A stretch of DNA of 64,000 bases from an uncultured Spirochaetales bacterium (GTDB lineage: Bacteria; Spirochaetota; Spirochaetia; Sphaerochaetales; Sphaerochaetaceae), in the NCBI GenBank assembly GCA_949300325.1, contig CASGDQ010000024.1, positions 62,001 to 126,000 of the forward strand. Reading direction: 5' to 3'. This document shows, piece by piece, positions 51,840 through 59,596 of this stretch. The stretch's first letter is position 1. Each line of letters opens with the position of its first letter. The translations under genes were made by a program, and so were the position numbers. The notes under the pieces are model-generated. The model saw nothing but the letters and a program-made list of their open reading frames with translations. It was not told the origin of the DNA and ran no database searches.

Positions 51840-53435
51840 TCAGCTTCTTTTGTTCCAAATTTCCTTGAAAGAATGCACTTTGCCGCAATAGGCGCAACGA
51901 TATTTGTCATCCTGTGTCCTGAAGAATACCGCAGGAACTCCTTCTCCGTTGCATGGATTGGATATGCAGGCTTCGTTTTTGCAGGACAGGTCGGAGAAAT
52001 TATAGATCCGAGGAGGCATATGGGTGCGGAATTTGCTCTCAACTTTGGAATTCTTTATGATATTAAGCGTACAATGCGGAGCGACAGCGGCAAGCCTTTT
52101 GAGGTCCTTGCGGCTAAGCTCGTAATTTCCTGGACGGAAGATTATCCCCTTGTACTGGCCATCGCTTCCGCGGCTGACCCATTCTCCGCCTTTGCTCTCA
52201 TCGAGATTGAGAACGGAAGAAATGAGCCTCATGTGGCTCCTTATCTCGCTCGGGCTGTCCCCCTTGCAGATATGATCGATCACAATGCCGTTCTCAAGAG
52301 GACGGACACCTTCGGAATAATTCTTCTTGCTCTTTGCCTCATTATCGCTGAGGTCAACCGAAATTATGTATTCCTCGCTTCTGTAATCCTTTGCATCCTC
52401 CTCGCATCCCTCGTAATCGGAACCGACTTTGCCGGCGATAAGACCAAGAAGGACCATGCGCACATACATGCCGTTTATTGCCTGGCGCTCCCATCCGTTG
52501 AGCTCTGTCTTATCGAGGAATGTAGGAATGGTCGGATGCTCCTTATGGCGGGGAAGCGGATGATAGAACTTTGTTCCGCTCTGAAGATAGGGAAGGAACT
52601 GTTCTTTAAATGTTATGGCATCCCTGAGCATATCCTGTTTCTGCAATATCCTCTCGCCCATCCTCTCCAGCTGAGGCCGCGTGAAATACCACATCTTCGC
52701 AGTGTCATTGGAGGCAAGATAGTCGGCTATCGATGAGAAGATCCTGACCTCAAATCCATTTTCCCTCATGATCTCTATATAGTTTTCAGGCATCATGAGC
52801 TCCTCTGGAGCTATAAGATCAACCTTCACCTTATCAAAAACCTTGAGCCCGTCAGCCTTTGAATGAACTGTGCGCCCATGATAAAGATCTCCCACGAGAG
52901 CCAGATGGATGTGGGAAAAATCCATGTTCTGGTCTTCTAGGAATGTGAATTCATCGAGAAGCTCCTGGGTTGGATGCTCATGCTTGCCATCCCCTGCGTT
53001 TATGAACGCCGGCTTATATGGAAGGCCGTTGCGCACAGCATATTCCCCGCATTCCTCGCTGAGCCATTTCGTAAGCCCCTCGACCTTGCTGCGTACGATG
53101 AAAATCCTGTTCGAATATCCGCTGAGCATGTTGAACGTATCAGCAAAGCTCTCCCCCTTGTTGATGCTGGAGGAGGAGCAGAGGAGCTCGGATACTTTTG
53201 CATGGTGGAATTTTGCCGCATTCCTGAAAGACTCCTTGGTTCTTGTGCTGTCCTCGAGAAAAACCTCATACATGCCGAAATCCGGATCATCGATCCTGAA
53301 CTTGGCCATCGTCTGCTCATCCCCGGATACCACAGCGTTTTTTAATTCCATAACCTTCTTGAAAAGGTAACGCCTTTCATTGATAGAAAAGTCTTCGATT
53401 ACATTAAGGCTCCTGCCCTTGAACACGTTTGCCAT
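51840..53435 (-). CDS. pyrBI: Aspartate carbamoyltransferase fused to its regulatory chain (PyrB-PyrI)
   Basis: A 531-residue fusion. Residues 1-350 are the catalytic chain with the carbamoyl-phosphate loop FLEDSTRTKESF, the HPTQ motif in GKHEHPTQELLDEF and HPLPRHKE. The C-terminal 160 residues are PyrI-like: GIVIDHICKGDSP (nucleotide-binding domain), then a zinc domain with four Cys (CKNEACISNPC ... CAYC). Such fusions are known in Thermotoga and treponemes and imply allosteric control by nucleotides. The ATG at 53435 follows GGAGG. A leader ORF and terminator lie directly upstream. Confidence 0.94.
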   Translation of the reverse strand: MANVFKGRSLNVIEDFSINERRYLFKKVMELKNAVVSGDEQTMAKFRIDDPDFGMYEVFLEDSTRTKESFRNAAKFHHAKVSELLCSSSSINKGESFADTFNMLSGYSNRIFIVRSKVEGLTKWLSEECGEYAVRNGLPYKPAFINAGDGKHEHPTQELLDEFTFLEDQNMDFSHIHLALVGDLYHGRTVHSKADGLKVFDKVKVDLIAPEELMMPENYIEIMRENGFEVRIFSSIADYLASNDTAKMWYFTRPQLERMGERILQKQDMLRDAITFKEQFLPYLQSGTKFYHPLPRHKEHPTIPTFLDKTELNGWERQAINGMYVRMVLLGLIAGKVGSDYEGCEEDAKDYRSEEYIISVDLSDNEAKSKKNYSEGVRPLENGIVIDHICKGDSPSEIRSHMRLISSVLNLDESKGGEWVSRGSDGQYKGIIFRPGNYELSRKDLKRLAAVAPHCTLNIIKNSKVESKFRTHMPPRIYNFSDLSCKNEACISNPCNGEGVPAVFFRTQDDKYRCAYCGKVHSFKEIWNKRS

Positions 53436-53445
53436 TGCAGCCTCC

Positions 53446-53475
53446 AAAAAAAAGCGGCCTGAAAAACAGACCGCT
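53446..53475 (-). terminator. Attenuator hairpin ahead of pyrBI
   Basis: On the minus strand AGCGGTCTG (53475-53467) pairs with CAGGCCGCT (53461-53453) over nine positions with one G-U, followed by eight T and then the GGAGG of pyrBI. The stem starts 5 bases after the leader-peptide stop. A ribosome at that stop would cover the stem and allow read-through. Confidence 0.85.
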
Positions 53476-53480
53476 GAAAA

Positions 53481-53558
53481 TCAAACAATAAGATGAAAAG
53501 GAAACACCATGCGGGCAACCAATAGAGAAAAACTGTTATCCGCTTTCCATTTGTCCAT
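53481..53558 (-). CDS. pyrBI leader peptide (25 aa)
   Basis: A 25-codon ORF starts MDKWKADN and ends MVFPFHLIV just before the attenuator. GAGG lies 6 bases before the ATG. Its last 10 codons are T-rich (GTGTTTCCTTTT and on to GTTTGA), giving U tracts where polymerase would pause when UTP is scarce. This matches pyrL of enterobacteria in layout though not in sequence. Expression is inferred from layout. Confidence 0.7.
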   Translation of the reverse strand: MDKWKADNSFSLLVARMVFPFHLIV

Positions 53559-53579
53559 GATGATCCTCACTAGCGAAAG

Positions 53580-53608
53580 AGAATAACAGGAAGATAAATC
53601 TTTGTCTA
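53580..53608 (-). promoter_or_regulatory. Promoter of the pyrimidine operon
   Basis: TAGACA (53608-53603), a 17-base spacer and TATTCT (53585-53580). Transcription would start near 53573, about 15 bases before the leader ATG. The -35 overlaps the stop codon of the Wzc-like gene. Confidence 0.6.
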
Positions 53609-56047
53609 CTCTTTTTTGCCGCGGGCCGCCTCATCATTTTCTATTTCCGCGAGAAAAGCATCAAAATCGGAAGGTTTGGCAGTCTTCACAGTTTTATTAT
53701 CAGCCTTTTTCTCTTGATGCTTTTCATGATCGATCCCATCAGGATAGGCAAGAGGAGCATCCGGCCACAAGCTGGCATCCTTTTCCTGCAGGCGGGATTT
53801 CAGCTGCTTTTTATAAATAGACGAATATTTGCTTGCTTTCCTGAGGTAAGTCTTTCTGATGATCTTGTTCTCCTTATCTCCCAGATTATAGCCGCCATAA
53901 CCGTACTTGTAGCCGTATCCCGTCTTCATGCCGAAGCTGGTGGCATCCAAAGCAAGCCCATTAAGACATGCGCCTATGATATTTGCGCTGCCGCCTCTGA
54001 GCTCTTCTATAAGGAGCTCCACCTCAGGAATATTGCTTATGCCGGCCCTGGCCACGATCAATACCTCAGGAGCTACGCAGGCTATCGTGAGAAGCTCGGA
54101 GGCGAAAGAAAGAGGAGGTGCATCAAAGAAGATATAATCATAATGGTTGCTGACCTTTTCCAAGAACTGTTTAAGGGGCTGGACCTGGATGACAATGGAA
54201 GGAACCACGACGCTGGATCCTGTGCCAAGGATATGAAGGGAAGGAAGATTATCATACGGCACTCTTATGGTCTCCGATATATCGACATCCCCATTAAGAA
54301 CATCGACAAGTCCTTTTGGAGAATGCTTTACCTCAAAAACATTCTCCACATTCGGCTTTCTCAAATCCATATCGACCACAAGCACTTTCTTGCCGTTCAA
54401 TGCAAGAGCGTATGCGATATTCGCAACTGTGGTGGTCTTTCCATCGGTCTTTCCAGGAGAGCATACAGTAATATACCTGCTCTCCAGCTTCTTGCCATAT
54501 ATTATCGACGAGGCGACATGCTTATAGCGTTCGCTCATGAAGCTCATCGGATTGCGGTAAAGCGCAAGGCCTACCCTTCCATCTTTTCCCGCTTTGTTCT
54601 TTCTGACTTCCAAAGGAATCCAGCCAAGTATTGGAATGTTATCGCCAATAGCTTTTGCAAGGTCTTCCCTATCTTTTATCCTCTTATCTGTAAGACCGAG
54701 CACAACTGCAATGCCAACTCCTGCAAATATGCCCAAGAATCCAGCAATCAAAAGAGTTTTGGCTTTCTTCGGGGATACCGGATCCTCAGGAACCAGCGCA
54801 CTATCGATGCTTGTAACATTGTCTATGATGGAAGCTCTGAGCAAAGCGGTCTCGCTCTCCATCTCCCTCAGTTTCAGAAGCAGCTGCTGATTAATTTCCA
54901 CATCCCCCTGCAGCTCAAGAAGACGCCTTTGTATATCGGGCATCTTCATCAGCTCCTCGTCAAGAAGGATCTCCTCATTATCAAGCACTGCAACGCTCAC
55001 CTCTGCGACAGTCTTCTGAACATACGCAGAAGCAAAGCTTCTTGCAGCAACAGAAGACATATAAGGCAAAGCAAGATCCTCAACGATGCGTTCCATCGCG
55101 GTCTTCGCCGTGTCCTGCATCTGGGAAACGCTGTAATACCGTGCCTGCTGACCTACTGAGAGCACCTGGTTCTGCCTGTTGTTGGAAGCGGCGATCACGT
55201 CAAATGAAAGGAGCTCGACATAATAGTTGCTTATATTCTGCTTCAGCCCTGCAATCTCGCTATTTTCTGAAATGGCCTGATAAAGCGCTTGATCGGCATT
55301 GATCGAAGAAAGGATCTTGTCAGCCTCCTCAATCTCATATTCAAGAGGAGTTCTTATCAGGCTGTAATAGCTGAGCTTCATCAGCAATACTTCATTTTGT
55401 TCTGTAAGGCGCATAACCCCGTTGTCTTTTTGGAAATCTGACAGCGACTGGGTGGATTCGGCTAACAGCTGCTCAACCATTGGAATCTGGGAAGTCACGA
55501 AATCAAGCTGGTTCTGAGCGCTGTTTCTTGCAAGCCCTGTAAGCAGCTCAGAATAGGCAAGAGCTATGGCATTGCAGAAATCGCTTGCAAAATAAGGATT
55601 CTGGTTCCTCACCGTTATCTTAACAAAGGAAGTGTTGTCGACCGTATCAAAGGATACGATTTCCTGAAGGGCTTCATAATCCAAAGGATTCTCAAAATCC
55701 GAATATCTTATCCCCTCTGAATTTACATACTGCGTAAGATCCAGCTTGCTCAACGCATTGTCAAACGTGGTGCGGGAACTGAGAAGCTCTATTTCAGTAT
55801 TTATAGAATTGCTGCTGCCGAGGCTGAGGGAAAGCATGCTGCTCAAGCTGCTGCTCTTTGATATAGGCTGAACCATCATGCTTGCACTGGTTTCATAAAT
55901 AGGAACAGCATTCAAAAGATAAAATACTGCAAATGCAACCGTAATGAAGAAGGCAAGAATCACTATCCAGATACGGCTCAATACGCTTTCAATCAATTCG
56001 GAGATGCTGATTTCCACCTCTTCGTTTTCTTTTCTCGTCTCACTCAT
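53606..56047 (-). CDS. Polysaccharide co-polymerase / BY-type tyrosine kinase (Wzc-like)
   Basis: An 813-residue inner-membrane protein for exopolysaccharide assembly. It has an N-terminal Wzz domain with the first helix IWIVILAFFITVAFAVFYLL, a long periplasmic coiled-coil region, the second helix near LLIAGFLGIFAGVGIAVVLG, then a cytoplasmic BY-kinase: Walker A SPGKTDGKTTTVAN, Walker A' VLVVDMDLRKPN and Walker B YIFFDAPP. A Tyr-rich cluster (YGYKYGYGGYNLG) follows, but about 85 charged residues come after it, unlike Wzc where the cluster is terminal. The ATG at 56047 has GAGG. Confidence 0.92.
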   Translation of the reverse strand: MSETRKENEEVEISISELIESVLSRIWIVILAFFITVAFAVFYLLNAVPIYETSASMMVQPISKSSSLSSMLSLSLGSSNSINTEIELLSSRTTFDNALSKLDLTQYVNSEGIRYSDFENPLDYEALQEIVSFDTVDNTSFVKITVRNQNPYFASDFCNAIALAYSELLTGLARNSAQNQLDFVTSQIPMVEQLLAESTQSLSDFQKDNGVMRLTEQNEVLLMKLSYYSLIRTPLEYEIEEADKILSSINADQALYQAISENSEIAGLKQNISNYYVELLSFDVIAASNNRQNQVLSVGQQARYYSVSQMQDTAKTAMERIVEDLALPYMSSVAARSFASAYVQKTVAEVSVAVLDNEEILLDEELMKMPDIQRRLLELQGDVEINQQLLLKLREMESETALLRASIIDNVTSIDSALVPEDPVSPKKAKTLLIAGFLGIFAGVGIAVVLGLTDKRIKDREDLAKAIGDNIPILGWIPLEVRKNKAGKDGRVGLALYRNPMSFMSERYKHVASSIIYGKKLESRYITVCSPGKTDGKTTTVANIAYALALNGKKVLVVDMDLRKPNVENVFEVKHSPKGLVDVLNGDVDISETIRVPYDNLPSLHILGTGSSVVVPSIVIQVQPLKQFLEKVSNHYDYIFFDAPPLSFASELLTIACVAPEVLIVARAGISNIPEVELLIEELRGGSANIIGACLNGLALDATSFGMKTGYGYKYGYGGYNLGDKENKIIRKTYLRKASKYSSIYKKQLKSRLQEKDASLWPDAPLAYPDGIDHEKHQEKKADNKTVKTAKPSDFDAFLAEIENDEAARGKKE

Positions 56048-56056
56048 ATCCACCTC

Positions 56057-57628
56057 TTACTTACCTGCATTCGCTATATTGATGCTTGCTGTGATTATAC
56101 TTGCGACAATGCCTACGATCGAGGAAACAAGTCCGACCACGGCGACAGTTGGCGCAATCTTTGTCTGCAGGACATTCTCTTCAACCGTAATAACGGTCTC
56201 TGCAGGGATGGTATCATCCTTGGATAGTTTGTTTCCCTCTTTATCGATTATGGAAATATACTTTTCTCCCTTGGCAGAACCCGTAAGTCCTCCTGCAAGA
56301 TTTATGTAATAGCTCATTGTACGTCCGGGAACATATCCATAGACGCCGGGATTGGCAACAGCGCCGTTTACGGAAACAAGCATCTGATTGAACGGGATAT
56401 AAAAACAGTCCCCTGCCTCAAGCAACATATTTCCTGTGGAGGCTCCATCATAAAGTATCTTCTGGAAATCCAGAGCTATCGATTCACCGCCGCGGACCAG
56501 ATAGGCATTCTCGAGATTGCTTGAAGGTATGAAATACTGGCTGATTGCACTCAGCATATCATAAACGGTCTCTCCGGGTACAAAACGATAATAATACTTC
56601 TCGTTCTTATCCCCTTGGATCATATTGGTTGTGCTCTGGCTCAAAAGCGCACCTTCGATGGAAACGGAGGAAAGGTTGTCAACACTGGGCTCGACATAGA
56701 CAATATCCCCGTCAAGCAAGGCAATTTCTGTGGAGGAGGTAACATTTATCACATCCACATATCCTCCGATGGAGCTTCTCTGGATGCTGATCTTCCCGCT
56801 TGCAGAGCTTTCCAATCCACCGGCATAGTCCTTCAAAAGAGCCTGAAGGTTTTCACCGCTGAGGATCTGATATGTACCAGGAGAGGATACTGCTCCGGAG
56901 ATTATGATGCTGCGCTCCTTTACTCCTACAGTAATCGTATCGCCAGGTCTGAGACGTGGATTCTGATCCCCTTCTCCCCTTCTCATTGCTGAATAAAGAT
57001 CATAGCTTACAGTATTGCCGGATTTATCCGTGATGCTGACATTCCTGCTGCTTGCATTCGCAGATGCCAGATACATCACATCCGCAAGGCGGCTCATGCC
57101 GCTTACAGTAACATATTTATTAGATACGACCTCACCCTTCATCAATACAGAAAAAAGTCCAAGGGATGTGAGATTTATGACAGGCTCGGAATATCTGTTG
57201 TATTCGATCAGAACCTTCATGATGGCTGCGCGAGCCTCGGAAAAGGTCATCCCTTCCACATCTATCTCAGAAATGCCAGGGATCCTGATCTTTCCGTCGA
57301 TTGGCACTGAAACGCTCAGATTCACAGGAGTGGTTCCTGTCCTCTCAAGATAGGAGATGCTTATCACATCCCCGGGAACGAGGATATAACCGGGATCGGA
57401 AGTGGCCAAAAGCAGTTCAACCGCTCTTCTTGACGAATAATTGTCATCGTCAACAAGGACAGGATTCTCATCAAGTCCGAGCTGTACGGCCAAGCTGTCG
57501 AAAGTGGTCTTCATTTCATATTCCACGTTCCCTACGCGTGGGGAAACCACTACCTGGGCACTGAAACAAGGGATTATGCAAAGGAGCACAATCAATGCCA
57601 ATACAAGATATCTTCTGAAGTTTTTCAT
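56057..57628 (-). CDS. Polysaccharide export protein (Wza-like, SLBB repeats)
   Basis: A 523-residue exported protein. A signal peptide (ALIVLLCIIPCFSA) is followed by the Poly_export domain YILVPGDVISISYLERTG and DGKIRIPGISEIDVEGMTFSEARAAI. At least two SLBB units follow (IIISGAVSSPGTYQILSGENLQALLKDYAGG; VSVNGAVANPGVYGYVPGRTMSYYINLAGG). A hydrophobic helix near the C-terminus could span the outer membrane. It has no lipobox. It lies 9 bases from the Wzc-like gene, forming an export pair; no glycosyltransferases are adjacent. Confidence 0.92.
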   Translation of the reverse strand: MKNFRRYLVLALIVLLCIIPCFSAQVVVSPRVGNVEYEMKTTFDSLAVQLGLDENPVLVDDDNYSSRRAVELLLATSDPGYILVPGDVISISYLERTGTTPVNLSVSVPIDGKIRIPGISEIDVEGMTFSEARAAIMKVLIEYNRYSEPVINLTSLGLFSVLMKGEVVSNKYVTVSGMSRLADVMYLASANASSRNVSITDKSGNTVSYDLYSAMRRGEGDQNPRLRPGDTITVGVKERSIIISGAVSSPGTYQILSGENLQALLKDYAGGLESSASGKISIQRSSIGGYVDVINVTSSTEIALLDGDIVYVEPSVDNLSSVSIEGALLSQSTTNMIQGDKNEKYYYRFVPGETVYDMLSAISQYFIPSSNLENAYLVRGGESIALDFQKILYDGASTGNMLLEAGDCFYIPFNQMLVSVNGAVANPGVYGYVPGRTMSYYINLAGGLTGSAKGEKYISIIDKEGNKLSKDDTIPAETVITVEENVLQTKIAPTVAVVGLVSSIVGIVASIITASINIANAGK

Positions 57629-57774
57629 TTCGCTACCAAATCCATAATTTCCGTATCTCCAATAAAGTATCAGAGATACGAAGAAAAAGCCATACCAAAG
57701 AAAAAAACATTATCAGACCGCAAAAAGTCTATTTCTTTTAAAAAATTATGAACCTTCGAAACATCCATCTCAAA

Positions 57775-57802
57775 AGCATAGGCTGGGCTCAAAGCACAGC
57801 CT
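57775..57802 (-). terminator. Hairpin at the ridA stop, possible terminator
   Basis: On the minus strand AGGCTGTGC (57802-57794) pairs with GCCCAGCCT (57788-57780) with one mismatch, followed by a weak ATGCTTTT. The stop codon is in the loop. 57629-57774 shows no gene. Confidence 0.4.
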
Positions 57803-58172
57803 GGACCTCTATTTCGACCTTTACATCCTTTGGAAGACGTGCAACTTCAACCGCTGAACGTGCAGGAAGGACTTCATTATTCTTGAAAAAGTCGGCATAA
57901 ACTTCATTTACAGATGCAAAATCATTCATATCCTTCAAGAAAACAGTCGCTTTGACAACATTCTTTTCCGTTGCACCTGCTGTTTCCAAAACAGCTTTTA
58001 TGTTCTTGAACACCTGGCGGGCCTGATCGGCAGTGCTGCCTTCAACAATCTTTCCCGTAGCAGGATCCACAGGAATCTGGCCAGAGGCAAACAGGAAAGA
58101 GCCAACCTTTACGGCCTGGCTGTAAGGCCCAATTGCTGCCGGTGCATTCTTCGTCTCAATCTTCTCAATCAT
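57789..58172 (-). CDS. ridA: RidA-family enamine/imine deaminase
   Basis: 127 residues of the YjgF/YER057c/UK114 family. RidA hydrolyses reactive 2-aminoacrylate and related enamines formed by PLP enzymes. The signature [22 protein letters not shown] carries the carboxylate-binding Arg; [24 protein letters not shown] and [14 protein letters not shown] are conserved. GGAGAG lies before the ATG. It follows the HAD gene by one base. Confidence 0.96.
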   Translation of the reverse strand: MIEKIETKNAPAAIGPYSQAVKVGSFLFASGQIPVDPATGKIVEGSTADQARQVFKNIKAVLETAGATEKNVVKATVFLKDMNDFASVNEVYADFFKNNEVLPARSAVEVARLPKDVKVEIEVQAVL

Positions 58173-58173
58173 T

Positions 58174-58824
58174 TCAACTCTCCTTACAAATTATTCTATC
58201 ATACAATTGACAGGGTTTGGATAGAAACGATCCATCGTTTTTATCCCTGTCAGAAAAACCAAAGCCCCACCCGACCGGAATAAACTGGACTCCAGCCTCC
58301 ATAGCACCTCTCTCATCGCTTTCGCTGTCGCCGACCAACACGGATTTTGAAAATGGGACAGAAAGGAAACTGCAGACTTTTTTGATGATCATCGCTTTTG
58401 TCAAAGTCTCAGCCTCGTCGCTTCCTCTTATTACATCAAATAATCCATTAAAAAGAGAAGAGGATATCATCATTTCGGCAGCAGACTCGTTCTTAAGCGT
58501 GGCAACGCCGAGCTTCAATCCTTTCTCTTTCATATTTTTTACAGTATCGACCAGGCCAGGATAATAACGGTACCTGTTTATCCCGATGTCCTTATATAGT
58601 TTTTTATAAGTAACAACCGCTTCTCTGTTTTTTTCGCCTGCCAGGCCAAAAACTTTCTCAAATCCTATATGAAGAGGAGGACCTACGAAGAGTGAGAATC
58701 TCTTCAGATCATGACATTCCTTTCCACCCATCATCCTTATTACTGTATTGGCAGTTTTAAAAATACCTTCACTGGTATCAAGCAAAGTGCCATCAAGATC
58801 GAAAATCACAGCCTCAACAGCCAC
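58174..58824 (-). CDS. HAD-family phosphatase (216 aa)
   Basis: A 216-residue HAD subfamily IA enzyme of the phosphoglycolate-phosphatase type. Motif [18 protein letters not shown], cap [16 protein letters not shown], motif II GVATLK, motif III with the lysine region [10 protein letters not shown], and motif [30 protein letters not shown]. The GTG start has GGAGG 7 bases upstream and overlaps the inositol-phosphatase-like gene by 11 bases. Confidence 0.88.
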   Translation of the reverse strand: MAVEAVIFDLDGTLLDTSEGIFKTANTVIRMMGGKECHDLKRFSLFVGPPLHIGFEKVFGLAGEKNREAVVTYKKLYKDIGINRYRYYPGLVDTVKNMKEKGLKLGVATLKNESAAEMMISSSLFNGLFDVIRGSDEAETLTKAMIIKKVCSFLSVPFSKSVLVGDSESDERGAMEAGVQFIPVGWGFGFSDRDKNDGSFLSKPCQLYDRIICKES

Positions 58825-59596
58825 AGGTTATCCTCCTGAGGCTTTCAAACGAACGCTTGTTCGCTGCTGAAACATCATAAATCCCGTCTTGGACCTCAAG
58901 CTGGACCAGACCGCCAGCTTCACTCAGGATTTGCAGTCCTGCAGCAATATCATAAAGATGGAGAAATCTTTCATAATATGCGCTTGCTCTGCCGGATGCT
59001 ACATAACAAAGGCTCATGGCTGCGCTTCCTATGCTCCTCATATCAGAAAAGACCTCATAAAGGCGTCTCATGCGAAGCCAGAAATCATCCAGATATTCAT
59101 GCCTTCGATGCGGCGGAACCATCAAAATGAGTCCCTTGGAGCTTTCAATATCGCTTACATATATCCTTTTTCCATTCAAATATGCACCCTGCCCAGCAAT
59201 GGCATAAAAGCATTCTCCTCTTGCCGGAGCGGTGACGAAAGAAAAGGCATCATTACCATTTTCCCTGTAGCATAGAGAGATGCAGTAATCAGGATAACCA
59301 TTCATGAAATCAACCGTCCCATCAATAGGATCGATGATCCATAAGCCGCCAGATCCCGCCATCTCCCCTTCCTCTTCCGTAAAGAATCCATCAGATGGAT
59401 AACGCTTTTTTATAGATTCAATAAGCATATGCTCAACAGCGACATCAGCATCTGTAACATAATCATTGAAGGTCTTTTCCTTCAACCTTACATCATGGAC
59501 CGATAGAAGGTGTGAGCCGGCTTTATCAAGCAGATCCATTGTAAAAAGAAACTTCTCGATTAAATGGGCATCAAGCGGTAAGGAATCCTTTATCAT
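58814..59596 (-). CDS. Inositol-monophosphatase-family phosphatase
   Basis: A 260-residue Li-sensitive-type sugar phosphatase of the IMPase/CysQ/SuhB superfamily. Metal-binding parts are VTDADVAVEHML, FFTEEEGE, WIIDPIDGTVDFMNGYPDY and the C-terminal YDIAAGLQILSEAGG, where Tyr replaces the usual Trp. It may act on inositol phosphate, PAP or fructose-1,6-bisphosphate; the sequence does not decide. The ATG at 59596 overlaps the upstream stop as ATGA. Confidence 0.9.
   Translation of the reverse strand: MIKDSLPLDAHLIEKFLFTMDLLDKAGSHLLSVHDVRLKEKTFNDYVTDADVAVEHMLIESIKKRYPSDGFFTEEEGEMAGSGGLWIIDPIDGTVDFMNGYPDYCISLCYRENGNDAFSFVTAPARGECFYAIAGQGAYLNGKRIYVSDIESSKGLILMVPPHRRHEYLDDFWLRMRRLYEVFSDMRSIGSAAMSLCYVASGRASAYYERFLHLYDIAAGLQILSEAGGLVQLEVQDGIYDVSAANKRSFESLRRITCGC

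Noticed and set aside
51486-55159. Two long plus-strand frames opposite pyrBI and the Wzc-like gene
   Set aside because: They lie on the non-coding strand of genes with clear motifs. Codon use and residue composition are unlike the neighbours.
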